A DNA stretch of 64,000 nucleotides from Phymorhynchus buccinoides (Eukaryota > Mollusca > Gastropoda > Neogastropoda > Raphitomidae), in contig CM065697.1 of NCBI GenBank assembly GCA_017654935.2, positions 46,741,263 through 46,805,262 of the forward strand, given 5' to 3'. The position numbers and the translations under genes were made by a program. Numbering within the stretch: position 1 is the stretch's first letter; the number at the start of each line of letters is the position of its first letter. Under the pieces are notes generated by a model, which made no database searches, had not been told where the DNA came from, and saw nothing but the letters and a program-made list of their open reading frames with translations. Below, one piece after another: positions 11,453-24,246 of this stretch.

Positions 11453-11616
11453 TGAAAAAATACTGGATGATTTTAGCAAATTAAACAAACGCAAGTGTTT
11501 TGAGTGCTCTTTCCTATTTTTCATCATGTTAGATGGCATAATATAGTGCTCATTTAATTTTCTGCACACAAAATAGACGTGGGTGAAATCGAAAACTTTG
11601 TACAAACTGACAGAGA

Positions 11617-11833
11617 CGGCGAAAATGGTGTTTTACGTCCTCTCGGTCTGAATCAGACACATATGGGACATTTGCAAATACAAATATGTTGGGAACAATA
11701 CTGGAGGCAATGCCCGGAGGCAGTACGAAACCAGTAAAGTCCCGATATTTTTAAATTTATACAGATAGGTGTAGCGGTAACCACGCCTCGGTTCAACCTC
11801 ATCGGTTATGGCACCACTACAAGTATTTACATG
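11617..11833 (+). mobile_element. Retroposed repeat family R, copy 3, with 12-bp TSD
   Basis: Bounded by AACTGACAGAGA at 11605-11616 and 11834-11845. Full unit of 217 bp starting CGGCGAAAATGGTG. A B-box-like GGTTCAACCTC is present near the 3' end; I see no good A box. Confidence 0.85.
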
Positions 11834-11845
11834 AACTGACAGAGA

Positions 11846-12289
11846 GGTATGATTTATCTCCCTTATGATAGCAACCCTTTTCTTTCTCCCAAAAATGAAG
11901 AGTAAGCTTAAAGAGTTATCTGACCTTAGTAAATGTTTAGGGCGTTTCTTAGGCCCCGTTTGGCGTAAGTGTTATTCGCGCGGCGACCGTTATCTAAAGA
12001 AACTGACCCAGGTGTGATTTCATTGTTCTGGGAGCCATTTCACAAGAGCTAACGTTATGTAGTGTGAGCGCAAATCGGCAAAAACGGCACTAAGAAATAC
12101 CTCTTTTGCTGACGTTTGTCGCAAACGTTTTGTGTCTGCTCTCAAAGTATCTCTCAGCGAACTATCACGTGACTTGCATGGGGTGAATACATTTCTTCTT
12201 GTTGATTTGGTCCATTAAAATTTGGTTGAAATAACACTCTTTTTTTACCAATGAGACAAGAGCTTGTAATATTTTTTCCGCAAACGTTT
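11846..12289. other. Non-coding, dispersed repeat member
   Basis: 12048-12140 pairs with 10715-10800. No exon is recognised. Confidence 0.5.
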
Positions 12290-12880
12290 TCTAAAGTACT
12301 TTATATATTCATCATTATAATGTACTGAAAGTAAACACATACACGTAATAAAGTCAAACCTAGTTTCACTCTACCTACTCGTCTTAACATGCACAAATTT
12401 AAATGTAAATACATATACACATGGCAAAATCAATCCTAATCTTACTTTACATATTCATCTTTAAAATATACTGATTTCAAAGTAAACACATACACGTAAT
12501 CAAGTCAAACCTAGTTCCACTTTACCTACTCGTCTTAACATACATAGATTTAAATGTAAATACACATACACATGGCAAACTCAAACCTATTCTTACATTA
12601 CATTATTCATCTTCAACATGCACAAATTCAGAGGTAAACGCACACACGTGACAAAAAGGAAACCTAGTCATATTTTACATGCATTGTCTGTAATATGCAC
12701 ATGTTCAAAAGTAAAAACACATGACAAGTCAAACCTAAATCTTTAACATGCATAAAATTAAAACTAAGCACATACTCATCACAAAATCAAACCTAAGCCT
12801 TTAACATGCATAAAATTAAAACTAAGCACATGTATACGCATCATAATTTCAAACCTAATCCTACACTGCATAGGCCCTAC
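12290..12880. repeat. Degenerate tandem repeat of about 175 bp
   Basis: Units carry AAACACATACACGTAAT, CAAACCTAG and ACATGGCAAA...TCAAACCTA. Two clear copies (12300-12470 and 12471-12640) are followed by shorter decayed ones. Confidence 0.75.
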
Positions 12881-12924
12881 TCGGTTTCTTAACACACACA
12901 ATTTAAATTTAAACCGATACACAT

Positions 12925-13860
<936 letters not shown>

Positions 13861-13888
13861 ATGGAGAAACATATGAGACTGTTTTCAA

Positions 13889-13889
<1 letters not shown>

Positions 13890-13975
<86 letters not shown>
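13890..13975. repeat. (GA)n microsatellite at a splice donor
   Basis: GTAAGAGAGA...: the tract grows directly out of the candidate donor at 13889. Confidence 0.95.
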
Positions 13976-13976
<1 letters not shown>

Positions 13977-14413
13977 ACCCCCTCCGAGAAGAGCGAAGGC
14001 AACAGACATAGACTGAAGAGGCTGCCATAATTCTTAACATTCCAAGCTGAAAGAATGACCTATAAAGACATCCTTGGGAATGCAAGCAAAAATGTATGGT
14101 TTCATATACTGCATTTAAGCCTGTATGAAACTTCGTACAACTCCTTTGATGACAGGATAAAAAGGTTAACATCAAAGAGTGGGCCCACTGTAAACGAACA
14201 CAATTTTCTCAGCACTTCCATTTTGTGCTATCAGTGACACACAATCATTGTAATCATCCAGAACTACTGCTTAAAAGATATATGTACGCAAGGTTAAGAA
14301 CAGTAATTAAAACCTTTTTTAAGTAAAGAGGTTGTTATCATCATAGCTTTAGAACATTCTAGAACCTTCTTTGATTGGTTAATTGACATTAACTTTGCTG
14401 TTGTTTCTTGCAG

Positions 14414-16320
14414 GCTGTCCCAGCACCGCTCTCGATGCCCTACAGACTGCACGTCAGGCAGAAATGGCCAAACTTGTTAAAAGGGAAGAGGATTTAAAAC
14501 GTGACGATAGCGACAAAGACAGGGACGATGACAATATCTGCTCTTGTCTTTCCGGGGATTCTACTCGTGTCGAGAAACAATGCCCTATTACCGTGCGTGA
14601 CTTTGGGCCCATCTGTCAGAGCGGATTCAACCCCCTTCAGATGATGTCTCTCCAGGCCTGCTACATCCCTATGGTGCAGCCTGACTACTCCTGTCAGGAC
14701 ATCCACGTGCTGGCCCTCCTGGGAACAGACAGACAGGAGGAACTGCTGGGAAAACTCCGCTCTGACCCTGACAGTGCCAATGCCAGAGACAGTGCTGGAA
14801 ACACTGCTTTGATGCTGGCCTGTGCTGCTCGACAACCCTCTTTGAGTTTGATGCAGACCTTGCTGTCAGAGTTTCCAGCTGTTGACGTAAACGCAGAAAA
14901 CGAGGACGGTTTAACTGCTCTCCATTTCGCTGTTCTGAACAAGCAAGCTGACATCGTTTCTACTCTGCTGGACCAAAAGGCAGACGTCAACGCAGGCAGA
15001 GTGGAATGGAGGGGGAAATACTATGGTCTCACTCCGGTATTAACTTCTCTTGCAGAAGTGAATGGAGATTGTTTAAAACTTCTGCTATGCCACAATCCTG
15101 ATCTCAGTGTGGAAACTGTGGTATCTGCTGACAACCAAACAGATCAGTTACATGTTTGCATGGAATGTGAATGTGGCGGCTGTGCATCAAACGCCCTTTC
15201 TTCAGCTGAAAATGTGTTGCCACCAAGCAAGATTACAGTGGGAAGATGGAGAAGGACTGGCAATGTGCTGTACCATGCAGTAAGATATGATCAGCATCAT
15301 TTATTGAAATTGCTGCTCGACCATTTGGAATCTGCGAACAAGATGGAGGAGGTTCTAACAGAAGTAGAGCATGAGGGGCCTTCTTGTATTCTCAGTGTTG
15401 CATGGGAGTTCTTATTCCCCAAGTGCATGGAATTGCTGATGAGCAAATTTCCGTGGATGACTGATGAGATTTCAGGAGAGTTGACCCCCTTACATAAAGT
15501 TTTATTGCCGAACCGCTGTTTTGAAAACCATATGCGTTGTGTTCGATGTTCAAAGCACATCACAATGACAGAGAGCGAGTCCAGCCACATCATCTCCATC
15601 ATTTTGAACAGCCCTGGGGTGGATGTGAACGCGCAGACCTCAGAGCAGCAAACCCCTCTGATGCTGGCGGCTAAGAACGGCCATGACTACGTCATGCACA
15701 GACTGCTGGAGCTGGGGGCTGACCCTACGGCTGAGGACGTCCACGGCAACACAGCGCTACTCCTGGCCCTGGACCTCAAACCTCGGGTCTGCCTCAAGGT
15801 GCTCATGATCCTGTTCACCTCAGGCATTTCACACACAGTCTACAAGCAGTCCTTTGCCAACTCAGTCGTCCTGAAAAAGGTGTGCGAAAAGAGAGAAGTT
15901 TGGATTTTGGCCATGATCCGTGAAGCAGGTGCCCTCAGCGATTCCAATCGGCTCTCGATGCTCCAGTCAGCACAGAGAACAATGGTGGATGATGCAGAGA
16001 AGGAGAAGAAGGAGGAGTGTCTTCAATTGCTGAGAGTGTCAGGTCCGTGGTCCCTGAAACGAGGAACCGCTACGGTTTTGTCGGCCATCATTAGCGTGAA
16101 TTCACCACAAAGACGAGCTGAGGTGCTGAAGATGATGCTCCGTGAACTGATGAAAATGGAACAGGGCTGCAACAATACCAAGGAGGATGGAGATAATGGT
16201 CATGACGTCTCTGTGGATGAGAGAGAAAGACTGAACGAGGAAGAAAGCCTGGAACTGGCTGGGCTGTACCGGCTGACTTCAAGCTTGCCACGTGAACTGC
16301 ACGTGTGGCCAGATAACTGA
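14414..16320 (+). CDS. Ankyrin-repeat protein, gene 1, last exon
   Basis: One long open exon with acceptor TTTCTTGCAG and stop TGA at 16318-16320; 635 residues from the split Ser. In exon order: a charged N-terminal stretch (REEDLKRDDSDKDRDDD), a block CQSGFNPLQMMSLQACYIPM shared with the paralog, ankyrin repeats (NARDSAGNTALMLACAARQP, DVNAENEDGLTALHFAVLNK, DVNAG...YYGLTPVL), a cysteine patch CMECECGGC, a variable middle with a CVRCSKH CxxC, then two strong ankyrin repeats (QQTPLMLAAKNGHDYVMHRL, DVHGNTALLLALDL). Ankyrin repeats bind other proteins; no enzyme domain, signal peptide or membrane segment is seen. No named family is recognised. The 11 codons before the acceptor that keep the frame open (from ATG 14383) are intron. 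Convergent with the paralog at 20704-23453. Confidence 0.88.
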
Positions 16321-16665
16321 GAGTGGACGACTGCGCTTTATATGGGACTAGCAGCTATGCCCCGCTAGCTTCGCTTCGCATGAGTTCTTCCGTGGTGGTG
16401 GTTTGCACTAGAGGTTCAAAATGTCCCCTGCTACATTCCTTAGGTCATGTGAGGAAGAAACGGGATACTTTCTCAGTAAACGTAGTATTTTCTTTTTACT
16501 CTGCGTATGGATCAGCAAAAGCAGTAAACGAAATATTTAGCATGCTATTGGGTACCCCTTTACAAGTTCGTCCAAGACTCTTGACAATAATCTAACGTTC
16601 CAACACATTTCGGCTTGTGAATGTTGCATATGAGTGACATGATACATTCTTTGAATGGAATCCCT
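16321..16665. other. 3' flank of ankyrin gene 1
   Basis: Likely 3' UTR and spacer; no clear AATAAA right after the stop. Nothing else is recognised. Confidence 0.5.
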
Positions 16666-16925
16666 TCGCTGAGGACGTCCACGGCAACACACCGCTACTC
16701 CTGGCCCTGGACCTCAAACCTCGGGTCTGCCTCAAGGTGCTCAGGATCCTGTTCACCACAGGCATTTCACACAATCTACAAACAGTCCTTCAATGACCCG
16801 GCGATTCTGAACAAGTTGTGCGAAGAAAGAGAAGTTCAGATTTTAGACATGTTTCGTCAAGCAGGCGCCCTCAGTGATTCCAATCAGCGGGCCATGCTCC
16901 ATGAAATGTCCCCAAGTTCAAATTG
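16666..16925 (+). pseudogene. Ankyrin-gene 3'-part fragment, frameshifted
   Basis: Matches both paralogs from AEDVHGNT(P)LLLALDLKPR through LRILFTTGISH, then after a 2-nt loss at about 16768 continues in another frame as IYKQSFNDPAILNKLCEERE and ALSDSNQRAMLH, ending at TGA 16924-16926. It shares FTTGISH and QSFND with the minus-strand gene, yet lies just downstream of the plus-strand gene. Remnant of a third copy. Confidence 0.85.
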
Positions 16926-17190
16926 AGGCTGCTCTTCAAAATGATGTTTCGTTTCCAATTTGGGGGCATTTGTATGGGAGTCAAACCTGGTCAAAACAAG
17001 ATTTCATACATGCCAGCTAATTGGGTCTGCAACGAACACCTTTTGCAAGAGTGAATGCCCTTGGAGGGTGGGGGGAGATAGTTCAGTACTGACCACACAG
17101 GGGGATAACTCTCACAAATAACCCCTATTTTATGCCACTAAATGGCTGCCTTTCGCATGAATGCCCTTGTCAGTACTGACCAGCAAGAGC

Positions 17191-17419
17191 AATGAGAGAC
17201 TTAGTGGGATTTTTTTCACGCCAGAGGGCATGACGCTCGTGTGGGGCTAATCCTCTCTATATTCTTAGTTGGGGATAAAGAAAGAGAGAGAGAGAGGGAG
17301 GTGTCCCACAATCTCTCTCTCTCTCTCTCTCACTACGCCCAACTAAGAAAATCGCGTGATAAGCCCCTAGTGCATTGACTGCCCTCTGGCGCGAAAAAAA
17401 TCGCCATAAGTCGACCATT
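17191..17419. mobile_element. Foldback MITE family F2, copy 2
   Basis: Left arm GAGACTTAGTGGGATTTTTT and its inverse around 17385-17419. The loop holds GA and CT tracts and CTACGCCCAACTAAGAA. Confidence 0.75.
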
Positions 17420-17607
17420 ATTCTCAATGTCAAGGGCGTTAATAACCCTAGTTGCAAAGGCCTATAAGAGGGGAAACCCGTGAAACCCGTGATATTGCCA
17501 CGTGATCTGGTGGGTCATTAATTCGAATGAAGCGCGGGAGCACTCGGGTTCGTAGTCTCATCCGAAAGACTTCGCGTTCAGACCATAAGTATGGGGCTCA
17601 AAAATGA

Positions 17608-18178
17608 TAAAATACCAGTTAAGTAGTTAACTGGCTTTAATATACCAGTTAAGTAGTTAACTGATATAATCAACTTCCGCTTCTGGCAAAAAAAAAGTCA
17701 GTTAACTGTTAAGTGGCATTTTGTCAGGAAAACCAACTCAACTGTTTTTTTGTAACACGAAATCCCATTGGATGTACTGCAGATAAGCAATTTACACCGT
17801 GAAAGAGTTACATACCTTCAATATTATTTGTTATTACCAATTTTTATCACTGATCAGAACTGCAGTACCTCCAGGATCTGCTCAGTGCTTTGAATGATGG
17901 TTGGTTGATGGTTCATCCCGTATGTGCTGTTTTGCAGCCAAGTGTACGTAAAACCTAAATTTCATTAATTCAAACGCCGACCAGTTACAATGTGTGTTAC
18001 AAAACCTTCAGAAAATAATCACTCTCAGACGGAAAAGCTGCATAGCAGTTAAGTGATATTTCGACATGTCAGTTAACTAGTTAACTGGTATAAACGATTT
18101 CCGCTTCCGGTAAAACAAAGTCAGTTAATTAGTTAGCTGAATTAGAAAAGCCAGTTAAGTAGTTAACTGGTATTTTAA
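17608..18178. mobile_element. TIR element F5 with palindromic end repeats
   Basis: Both ends carry ATACCAGTTAAGTAGTTAAC-type palindromes: two units at 17615-17670, then others at 17695-17712, 18047-18060, 18080-18098, 18120-18137 and 18150-18172. The outer ends AAAATACCAG / CTGGTATTTT are inverted. No ORF; non-autonomous, superfamily unknown. Confidence 0.7.
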
Positions 18179-18291
18179 GGTCTAGTAGGAGAGCGAGCAT
18201 AAAAACAAACTTTCTGCCGAAACGGAGGGAAACAAACCGTGTTCACATTGAGACCGTATGAGACTTATTGTCCTTCGAAAGCCATTTTTAA

Positions 18292-18831
18292 AGGTGGACC
18301 CTGACGGATGAGTTTTTGTAAGAAACACGTCGATATCACCCGGAAAACACCCTTTACAGATATTGCAACACACGCTTTGCTCTGGTTTCCTAGAAATCAA
18401 ACCGTCAAATCGGCGATTCCTCCTTGTCAAATTATTTCACCCAAAGAGAAGGCGTGTGTCGTCTCTTTTCTAATGGCCGCCAATTCGTTTGCTCGAAATG
18501 TTGGCAATACAAGCCTTTTTTCTTTCTTTCTTGACATTTTTTTTTGTAGACAGTTTATCTAAAGGAGTTTCGCTCATAGCAAAAGAAACAGCTTTTTTTA
18601 TTTTTTACTGCACTACAAAAAAAGAAAACGCTTCAACCACAATGAGTAACCTCCACCCACCCCATCCAAAATGGCTACTCTCTCCGGCATCTCCGCCAAG
18701 GAGGAATCGCCGTTTTGACGGTTTAATTTCTAGGAATCCAAAGTAAAGTGAGTGTTCCGATCCTTGAAAAGGCTGTCTTTCTGGTGATCTCGGCGTGTTT
18801 CTTTCAAAAACTCATCCGTCAGGGTCCACCT
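18292..18831. mobile_element. TTAA-target MITE family F4, copy 1
   Basis: TTAA at 18288-18291 and 18832-18835 flank long inverted arms starting AGGTGGACCCTGACGGATGA and containing GGCGATTCCTCC. A TTAA duplication is the hallmark of piggyBac-type transposition; no transposase is present. Confidence 0.8.
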
Positions 18832-18839
18832 TTAAATCC

Positions 18840-19136
18840 CACCACTTTAGGACTTCTCAGATAGCATGATGATATGTCTTACACTGTCTCAATGTGGACG
18901 CAGGCCCACGTTTATTTCTTTACGAGTGGAACATAATTATGTTACCTCTGAGTCACTCCACCACCTCAAACCCCTCGGTCAATGTTTCGTGTCTTTTCGT
19001 GTGGGCTTTTTTTGTATGGACCCTGATTTCTATTTTCCGTGGTTGTGGAAATAAACTGTTTATTTTTCAAAATTTTGACTTGACTGAAAACTACTATGAC
19101 CTCTTGTTCAGGCACTGTCACAGCCATCATTCTGCG
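18840..19136. other. Non-coding spacer
   Basis: No recognised repeat or exon. Confidence 0.4.
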
Positions 19137-19241
19137 CACGCGCATACGCACACACACACACACACACACTGTGACACACACACACACACTGTGACACACA
19201 CACACGCGCGCGCACGCACGCACACACGCGCACGCACGCGC

Positions 19242-19313
<72 letters not shown>
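19137..19313. repeat. CA/CG-rich alternating purine-pyrimidine tract
   Basis: Mixed (CA)n, (CG)n and (CACG)n, with two GTGACACA interruptions. Long alternating tracts of this kind can adopt Z-DNA. Confidence 0.9.
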
Positions 19314-20703
19314 TGTCACATACGAACAAATAAATTTGTTTCAAATTCTTTAAATAATAAAAAGGAAAACAAATATTAGAACACTGATACATTATCAACT
19401 GTTGTTCCGAATAGTAAATCAATTACAGTTTGAAAATACAAACCCAGGTGGAACTAATACAAACATGTGATTTTTAATATAAAAAAGGGGGGGGGGGACA
19501 ATTCCTACCAGAGTGATATCCCTTTGGAAGTTTTCCATCCTTAAAAGGGGGAACATAAAATAAAATTATTCATAAAAAGAATTTTTAAAACTCAATCCAC
19601 TGAAATTTTTTGAAGAACACTTCGTACCTCCTAACTGTCCGTAAACATTCACAGAAATCTGTTCACAACCTTTAAAGGTGAATTAATCTACTAATAGCAA
19701 CTGGATCACTACTTTAAAAAAAATTAATACTAACTCACTATTTCAATGACATGTTTGTTAGGAGGAAAAGAATGCAGGGTGACCCTCTATTTCTAAATGA
19801 CAAACTATTCAAATTTATGCTCTTTGTTATTATGGTCTTCGTATTGCAGCTCAACGCAAAGCGCTATGCAACTAATTTTGATTCATAGCCAAACGTTCTC
19901 TTTTCCAACAATTATTTTTAAGGAGACCCGCACTCCCCCACAAAACAAAAAAAAAGAAACAAAAAAGCACTGTTCAACCACTGTCCCCGTCACACACACA
20001 TACGTGTATATTTATTTAAATGGAACTTGCCACGAAACATAACAACTAAAGCACACGTTTTTTTCTCTACCCGAACTTTTATACTAGTAACAATAGTGTT
20101 AAATGGATATACATAAAATATTTCATGCGAACTTTTGAGCATAGTATCGTTTCTTAAAACTTGCAGTTTTGTCTGTTTTTCAACAATATCTTTCAGTATG
20201 GAGTAGTGAGTCTCTCTCTCGAGTGTGTGTGTGTATGCGCTCATGTGCATGTCCGTGTCTGTGCATATGTGTGTCTGTGCATATGTGTGTGTGTGTGCGT
20301 ATGTGTGTGTTTGCGTGTGCACCTTTTCATTTACCTGTGTACATTAGTCATAGCCTTGAGCAACCAATTATTATTTCATGTTAATTAAAACTTTAACAAA
20401 AGAATAAACAATATTGGCTTTTTCTGCTTGCCGAAAAAATGGTGCCAGTGAATTTGTGAAGAAAATCCACTACATAGTATATTATCCCACCTTTTCAATC
20501 GCTGATCCTCTGTGCATGGTCAATCATTATTTGGAGAGAACAGATAATCAAGCACATATGCACAAAACATGCAATGATTTCAGGTCTTTCTTTTTAGGAA
20601 CACTCAAATTGAAGTGAATTTACAAAGCTTGGGAGTCTTTTTTTAATGTCCAGACATTAAAAAAAAAATTGTGGTCCAATCAGTCTTTGGTTAACTTTCA
20701 TTC
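19314..20703. other. 3' flank of ankyrin gene 2 and spacer
   Basis: Includes a GT-rich tract at 20224-20320 and two dispersed repeat members (about 19848-19895 pairs with 51352-51400; about 20480-20605 pairs with 53180-53325). No exon is recognised. Confidence 0.5.
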
Positions 20704-23453
20704 TCAGTTTTTCTTTCGTTCTTTTTTCTGGTTTTGTTCCCTACTCCAAAACGGAAATTCGCCCAGCAAGTTTGAAACCAGCTGATACAAACCAGCTAAT
20801 GATACCCTTTGTTCCTTTTTTAAATGTCTTCCCGGTACCCGTCTTCTCTTAACTATAAAGACCCTGTTCTCACCCTCACCCCCGTGATGACTGCTGCTGC
20901 TGCTGCCCTCTTCACTTTTCCTCTCCGCCATCGACGGGCAATGCTCGGCATGCTTTTGCAGTGATCCCACTCTGACTCTGTCTGACAAAGTTGTGGAGGC
21001 ACGTCGTTTGAGGAACATCTTCACCTTTCGTTCATGAATCATCCTTCTGGGAGGTTTGGCACGCTTCTGTTGTGACCCCACTGAATTACTGTTGGAACTG
21101 TTAATGCTAGCTCGTCGCTTCAGGGACATCTTCACTTTTCGTTCATGAATCATCCTTCTGGGTGCTTTAACACGCTTCTGTTGTGACCCCACTGAACTAC
21201 TGTTGGAACTGCTAATGCTAGCTCGTCGTTTGAGGGACATCTTCACTTTTCGTTCACGAATCATCCTTCTGGGGACTTTAGCACGCTTCTGTTGTGACCC
21301 CACTGAAGTACTGTTGGAACTGCTAATGCTAGCTCGTCGTTTGAGGGACATCTTCACTTTTCGTTCATGAATCATCCTTCTGGGGGCTTTAGCACGCTTC
21401 TGTTGTGACCCCACTGAACTACTGTTGGAACTGCTAATGCTAGCTCGTCGCTTCAGGGACCGCTTTACTTTTTTTCTATAGCACACTTCAGGTTTCTTTT
21501 TGACTCTCTGTCCGCGTAGGGCCCATTTCAAGAGTCTTTTAGCTTCTTGTTTCACAGACCTCAGAAGCCTCTTCACTTTTTCGTTGCGAGCTGCATCACT
21601 TTCTATCCATTCACGGAGCTTCATTGTCAGTACCTCAGCTCGTCTCTGAGGTGACCCCACGCCGAGACTGGCCGATAAATCCATGACAAGTTGTTGTTTC
21701 AGGGACCATAGCATGGACACCGACAGTCTTTGGACAAACTTCTCCTTCTTCTTCTCCATCTCGTCATTTGCATCATCCACTGTTGCTGTCTGTGCAGAGT
21801 GGAGCATGGCTAGCCGATTGAAATTGCTGAGGGCACCTGCTCGATGAAACAGGTCCAAAATCCGAACGTTTCTTGTATCGCACACTTTTTTCAGGATCAC
21901 CGAGTCATTGAAGGACTGTTTGTAGGTTGTGTGTGAAATGCCTGTGGTGAACAGGATCCTAAGCACCTTGAGGCAGACCCGAGGTTTGAGGTCCAGGGCC
22001 AGGAGTAGCGCTGTGTTGCCGTGGACGTCCTCAGCCGTGGGGTCAGCCCCCAGCTCCAGCAGTCTGTGCATGACGTAGTCATGGCCGTTCTTAGCCGCCA
22101 GCATCAGAGGGGTTTTCTGACTCTGTAAGGTCCGCACGTTTACATCCACCTCAGGGCTGTTCACAATGATGGAGATGACCTCAATAACTCGACTTTCCTT
22201 TACTGGAACATATTTTGAACATTCAATACAGGTGATCCGTCTTTTGAAAAAGCGATTTAGGTACATTAGTACATTTAGAGGGGTGAAGTCAGTTACACTA
22301 GCTACAGGTCGGTTAACCTCTGACGGGCGACAGCGCAGAAACTCTTTCATGCACTCAGGGAACAAGTGAAACATGGCAACACTGAAAATTCGGAAAGATC
22401 CATGACATGTTGATTCTTCCAGAGCCTTTTCTATTTTGTTCATTTTTTCCAACTTGTCGAGCAGCAATTTTAGTGTGTGTTTGCCATTGCATCTGACAGC
22501 ATGATAGAGTTCATTCCCTGTCCTTGTCCATCTGCCTGTTATGACTTTGCTGGGTGGCAACACATTCCTGCCTGTAGTTGTACATTTTGAAAAGCTGCCT
22601 CCACATTCACATTCAAGATAAAAATGCAGCTGGTTGGCTTCATTGTCCACAGACTTCACAGTTTCCACACTCAGATTAGGATTGCAGTGCAATAAAATTT
22701 CCAAAGTGTGAACATCTCGACTGCTAATCAGAGAGATCAATACAGGAGTAAGACCATAGTACTTTCCTTCCCATTCCACACAGCCTGCATTGACGTCCGC
22801 TTTCTCTTTCAAGAGTTTAGAAACAATGCCAGCTTGCTTGTTCAGAACAGCGAAATGGAGAGCAGTTAAACCGTCCTCGTTTTCTGCGTTAACGTCCACA
22901 GCTGGAAACTCTGACAGCAAGGTCTGCACCAAACTCAAAGAGGGTTGTCGAGCAGCACAGGCCAGCATCAAGGCAGTGTTTCCAGCACTGTCTCTGGCAT
23001 TGGCACAGTGAGGGTCAGAGCGGAGTTTTCCCAGCAGTTCCTTCTCCCTGTCTGTTCCCAGGAGGGCCAGCAGGTGGATGTTCTGGCAGGAGTAGTCGGG
23101 TTGCACCATGGGGATGTAGCAGGCCTGGAGAGACATCATCTGAAGGGGGGTGAATCCACTCAGACAGATGGGCCCAAAGTTGAGCCCAGGTATGGGGCAG
23201 GGTTTAACTTCGGAACAATGACAGACGTTACCATCCTCGTTATCACTTTCATCATCCCCATCTTCACTGTTTTCATCGTTATCTTTATCATCGTCACTAT
23301 CATTTTTCTTATTTTCAATCTTTCCTTTGCCATCCTCAATTTTCATGTGGTCATTGTCATTTTCCTGTTGATTGCTGTCATCTCTCCCAACCAGTCGGGT
23401 AAATTCTTTCTGACGTGCTCTCTGCAGGTCATCTATATCAGTGGGGGAAGAGC
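20704..23453 (-). CDS. Ankyrin-repeat protein, gene 2, last exon, with C-terminal basic repeats
   Basis: Acceptor TTTCGTGCAG before 23453, stop at 20704-20706; 915 residues after the split codon, in the same phase as gene 1. The N terminus SSPTDIDDLQRARQKEF parallels CPSTALDALQTARQAEM of gene 1, followed by an acidic run (DSDDDKDNDENSEDGDDESD). The ankyrin part follows gene 1 block for block, with near identity in NARDSAGN..., DVNAENEDG... and GHDYVMHRLLELGADPTAED. The CxxC (CIECSKY) is kept; the Cys patch is altered (ECECGGSFSKC). Unlike gene 1 it adds a Lys/Arg-rich tail with five 37-residue repeats, likely nuclear-targeting, before a shared end (SLAGLYQLVSNL). No ATG is needed in this exon; the upstream coding exon was not found. 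Function unknown. Confidence 0.88.
20920..21474 (-). repeat. Five 111-bp repeats coding 37-residue basic units
   Basis: Units read RKVKMSLKRRASISSSNS-type then VGSQQKRAK.PRRMIHE. Four are close copies and the fifth (toward the C terminus) is diverged. Each of the first four has KRRAS, a fit to the basophilic kinase consensus R-R-x-S. Confidence 0.95.
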
Positions 23454-23489
23454 CTGCACGAAAGAACAGCTAAGACGATGACAATCTAT

Positions 23490-23547
23490 TACGGTTCTCT
23501 CTCTCTCTGTGTTTATCTCCGTCTCTCTGTCTCTCTCTCCCCCCCCC

Positions 23548-23588
<41 letters not shown>

Positions 23589-23590
23589 AC

Positions 23591-23672
<82 letters not shown>
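23490..23672. repeat. (CT)n with C-runs
   Basis: Interrupted CT microsatellite with two C8-C10 runs, in the intron just upstream (gene sense) of ankyrin gene 2's last exon. Confidence 0.95.
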
Positions 23673-23673
<1 letters not shown>

Positions 23674-24238
23674 AAATCTGTGGTGCTACACAATGCAAAA
23701 CTAGAGCTTAAAAAAATGCTAAATCAGCCAGGAGCACTTTTGGCCTGAGTGACTTTGATCCTTGACCAATGACCATCTTAGAACTTGGCTTAGATATCCT
23801 AACCGAATTCCGACAGATTAACCCTAACTGTTTTCGTAACCTAACCCTATTCCTTACTTAAGTTTAACCCTAACCCTAACTTGCCATAGTGATTTAGCCC
23901 AATAGTGTTATCGATACGTAGTGATAGCCGTACTGATCATCTTTGTAGTGTTATCGATACGTAGCGATAGCGGGATGTCCCCAGATAATCTGATAACGAA
24001 CATGTGGATATAGCCTGATTGGGAATGAGGGCAAAATCTGAGCTCATCCGAGAATAATTATCTTGCATGATATTAAAGTGTTTGTAGTTTGAACGCAACA
24101 TCATGTTGTTGGGTTTTTGTTTGTTTGCTTGTTTATTTTTCACCAGCCGCGAAGGGAAACTGGTGATGTTTTCAGTGACGTTTGTATGTTTGTTCGTGGC
24201 TGTCTGATGATTGACTGGCTGTGTATGTCTGTATGTTA
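23673..24238. other. Spacer upstream of ankyrin gene 2
   Basis: Has telomere-like CTAACCCTAACCC at about 23866 and two copies of GTGTTATCGATACGTAG (23906 and 23948). No upstream coding exon can be supported. Confidence 0.5.
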
Positions 24239-24246
24239 GCACGATA

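Noticed and set aside
14383..14413. Start of ankyrin gene 1 at ATG 14383
   Set aside because: The codons before 14414 are the polypyrimidine tract and acceptor; the paralog shares homology only from the acceptor on.
23817..23880. Telomere
   Set aside because: Only two or three degenerate CCCTAA units inside the window, too few for a telomere or a clear interstitial array.
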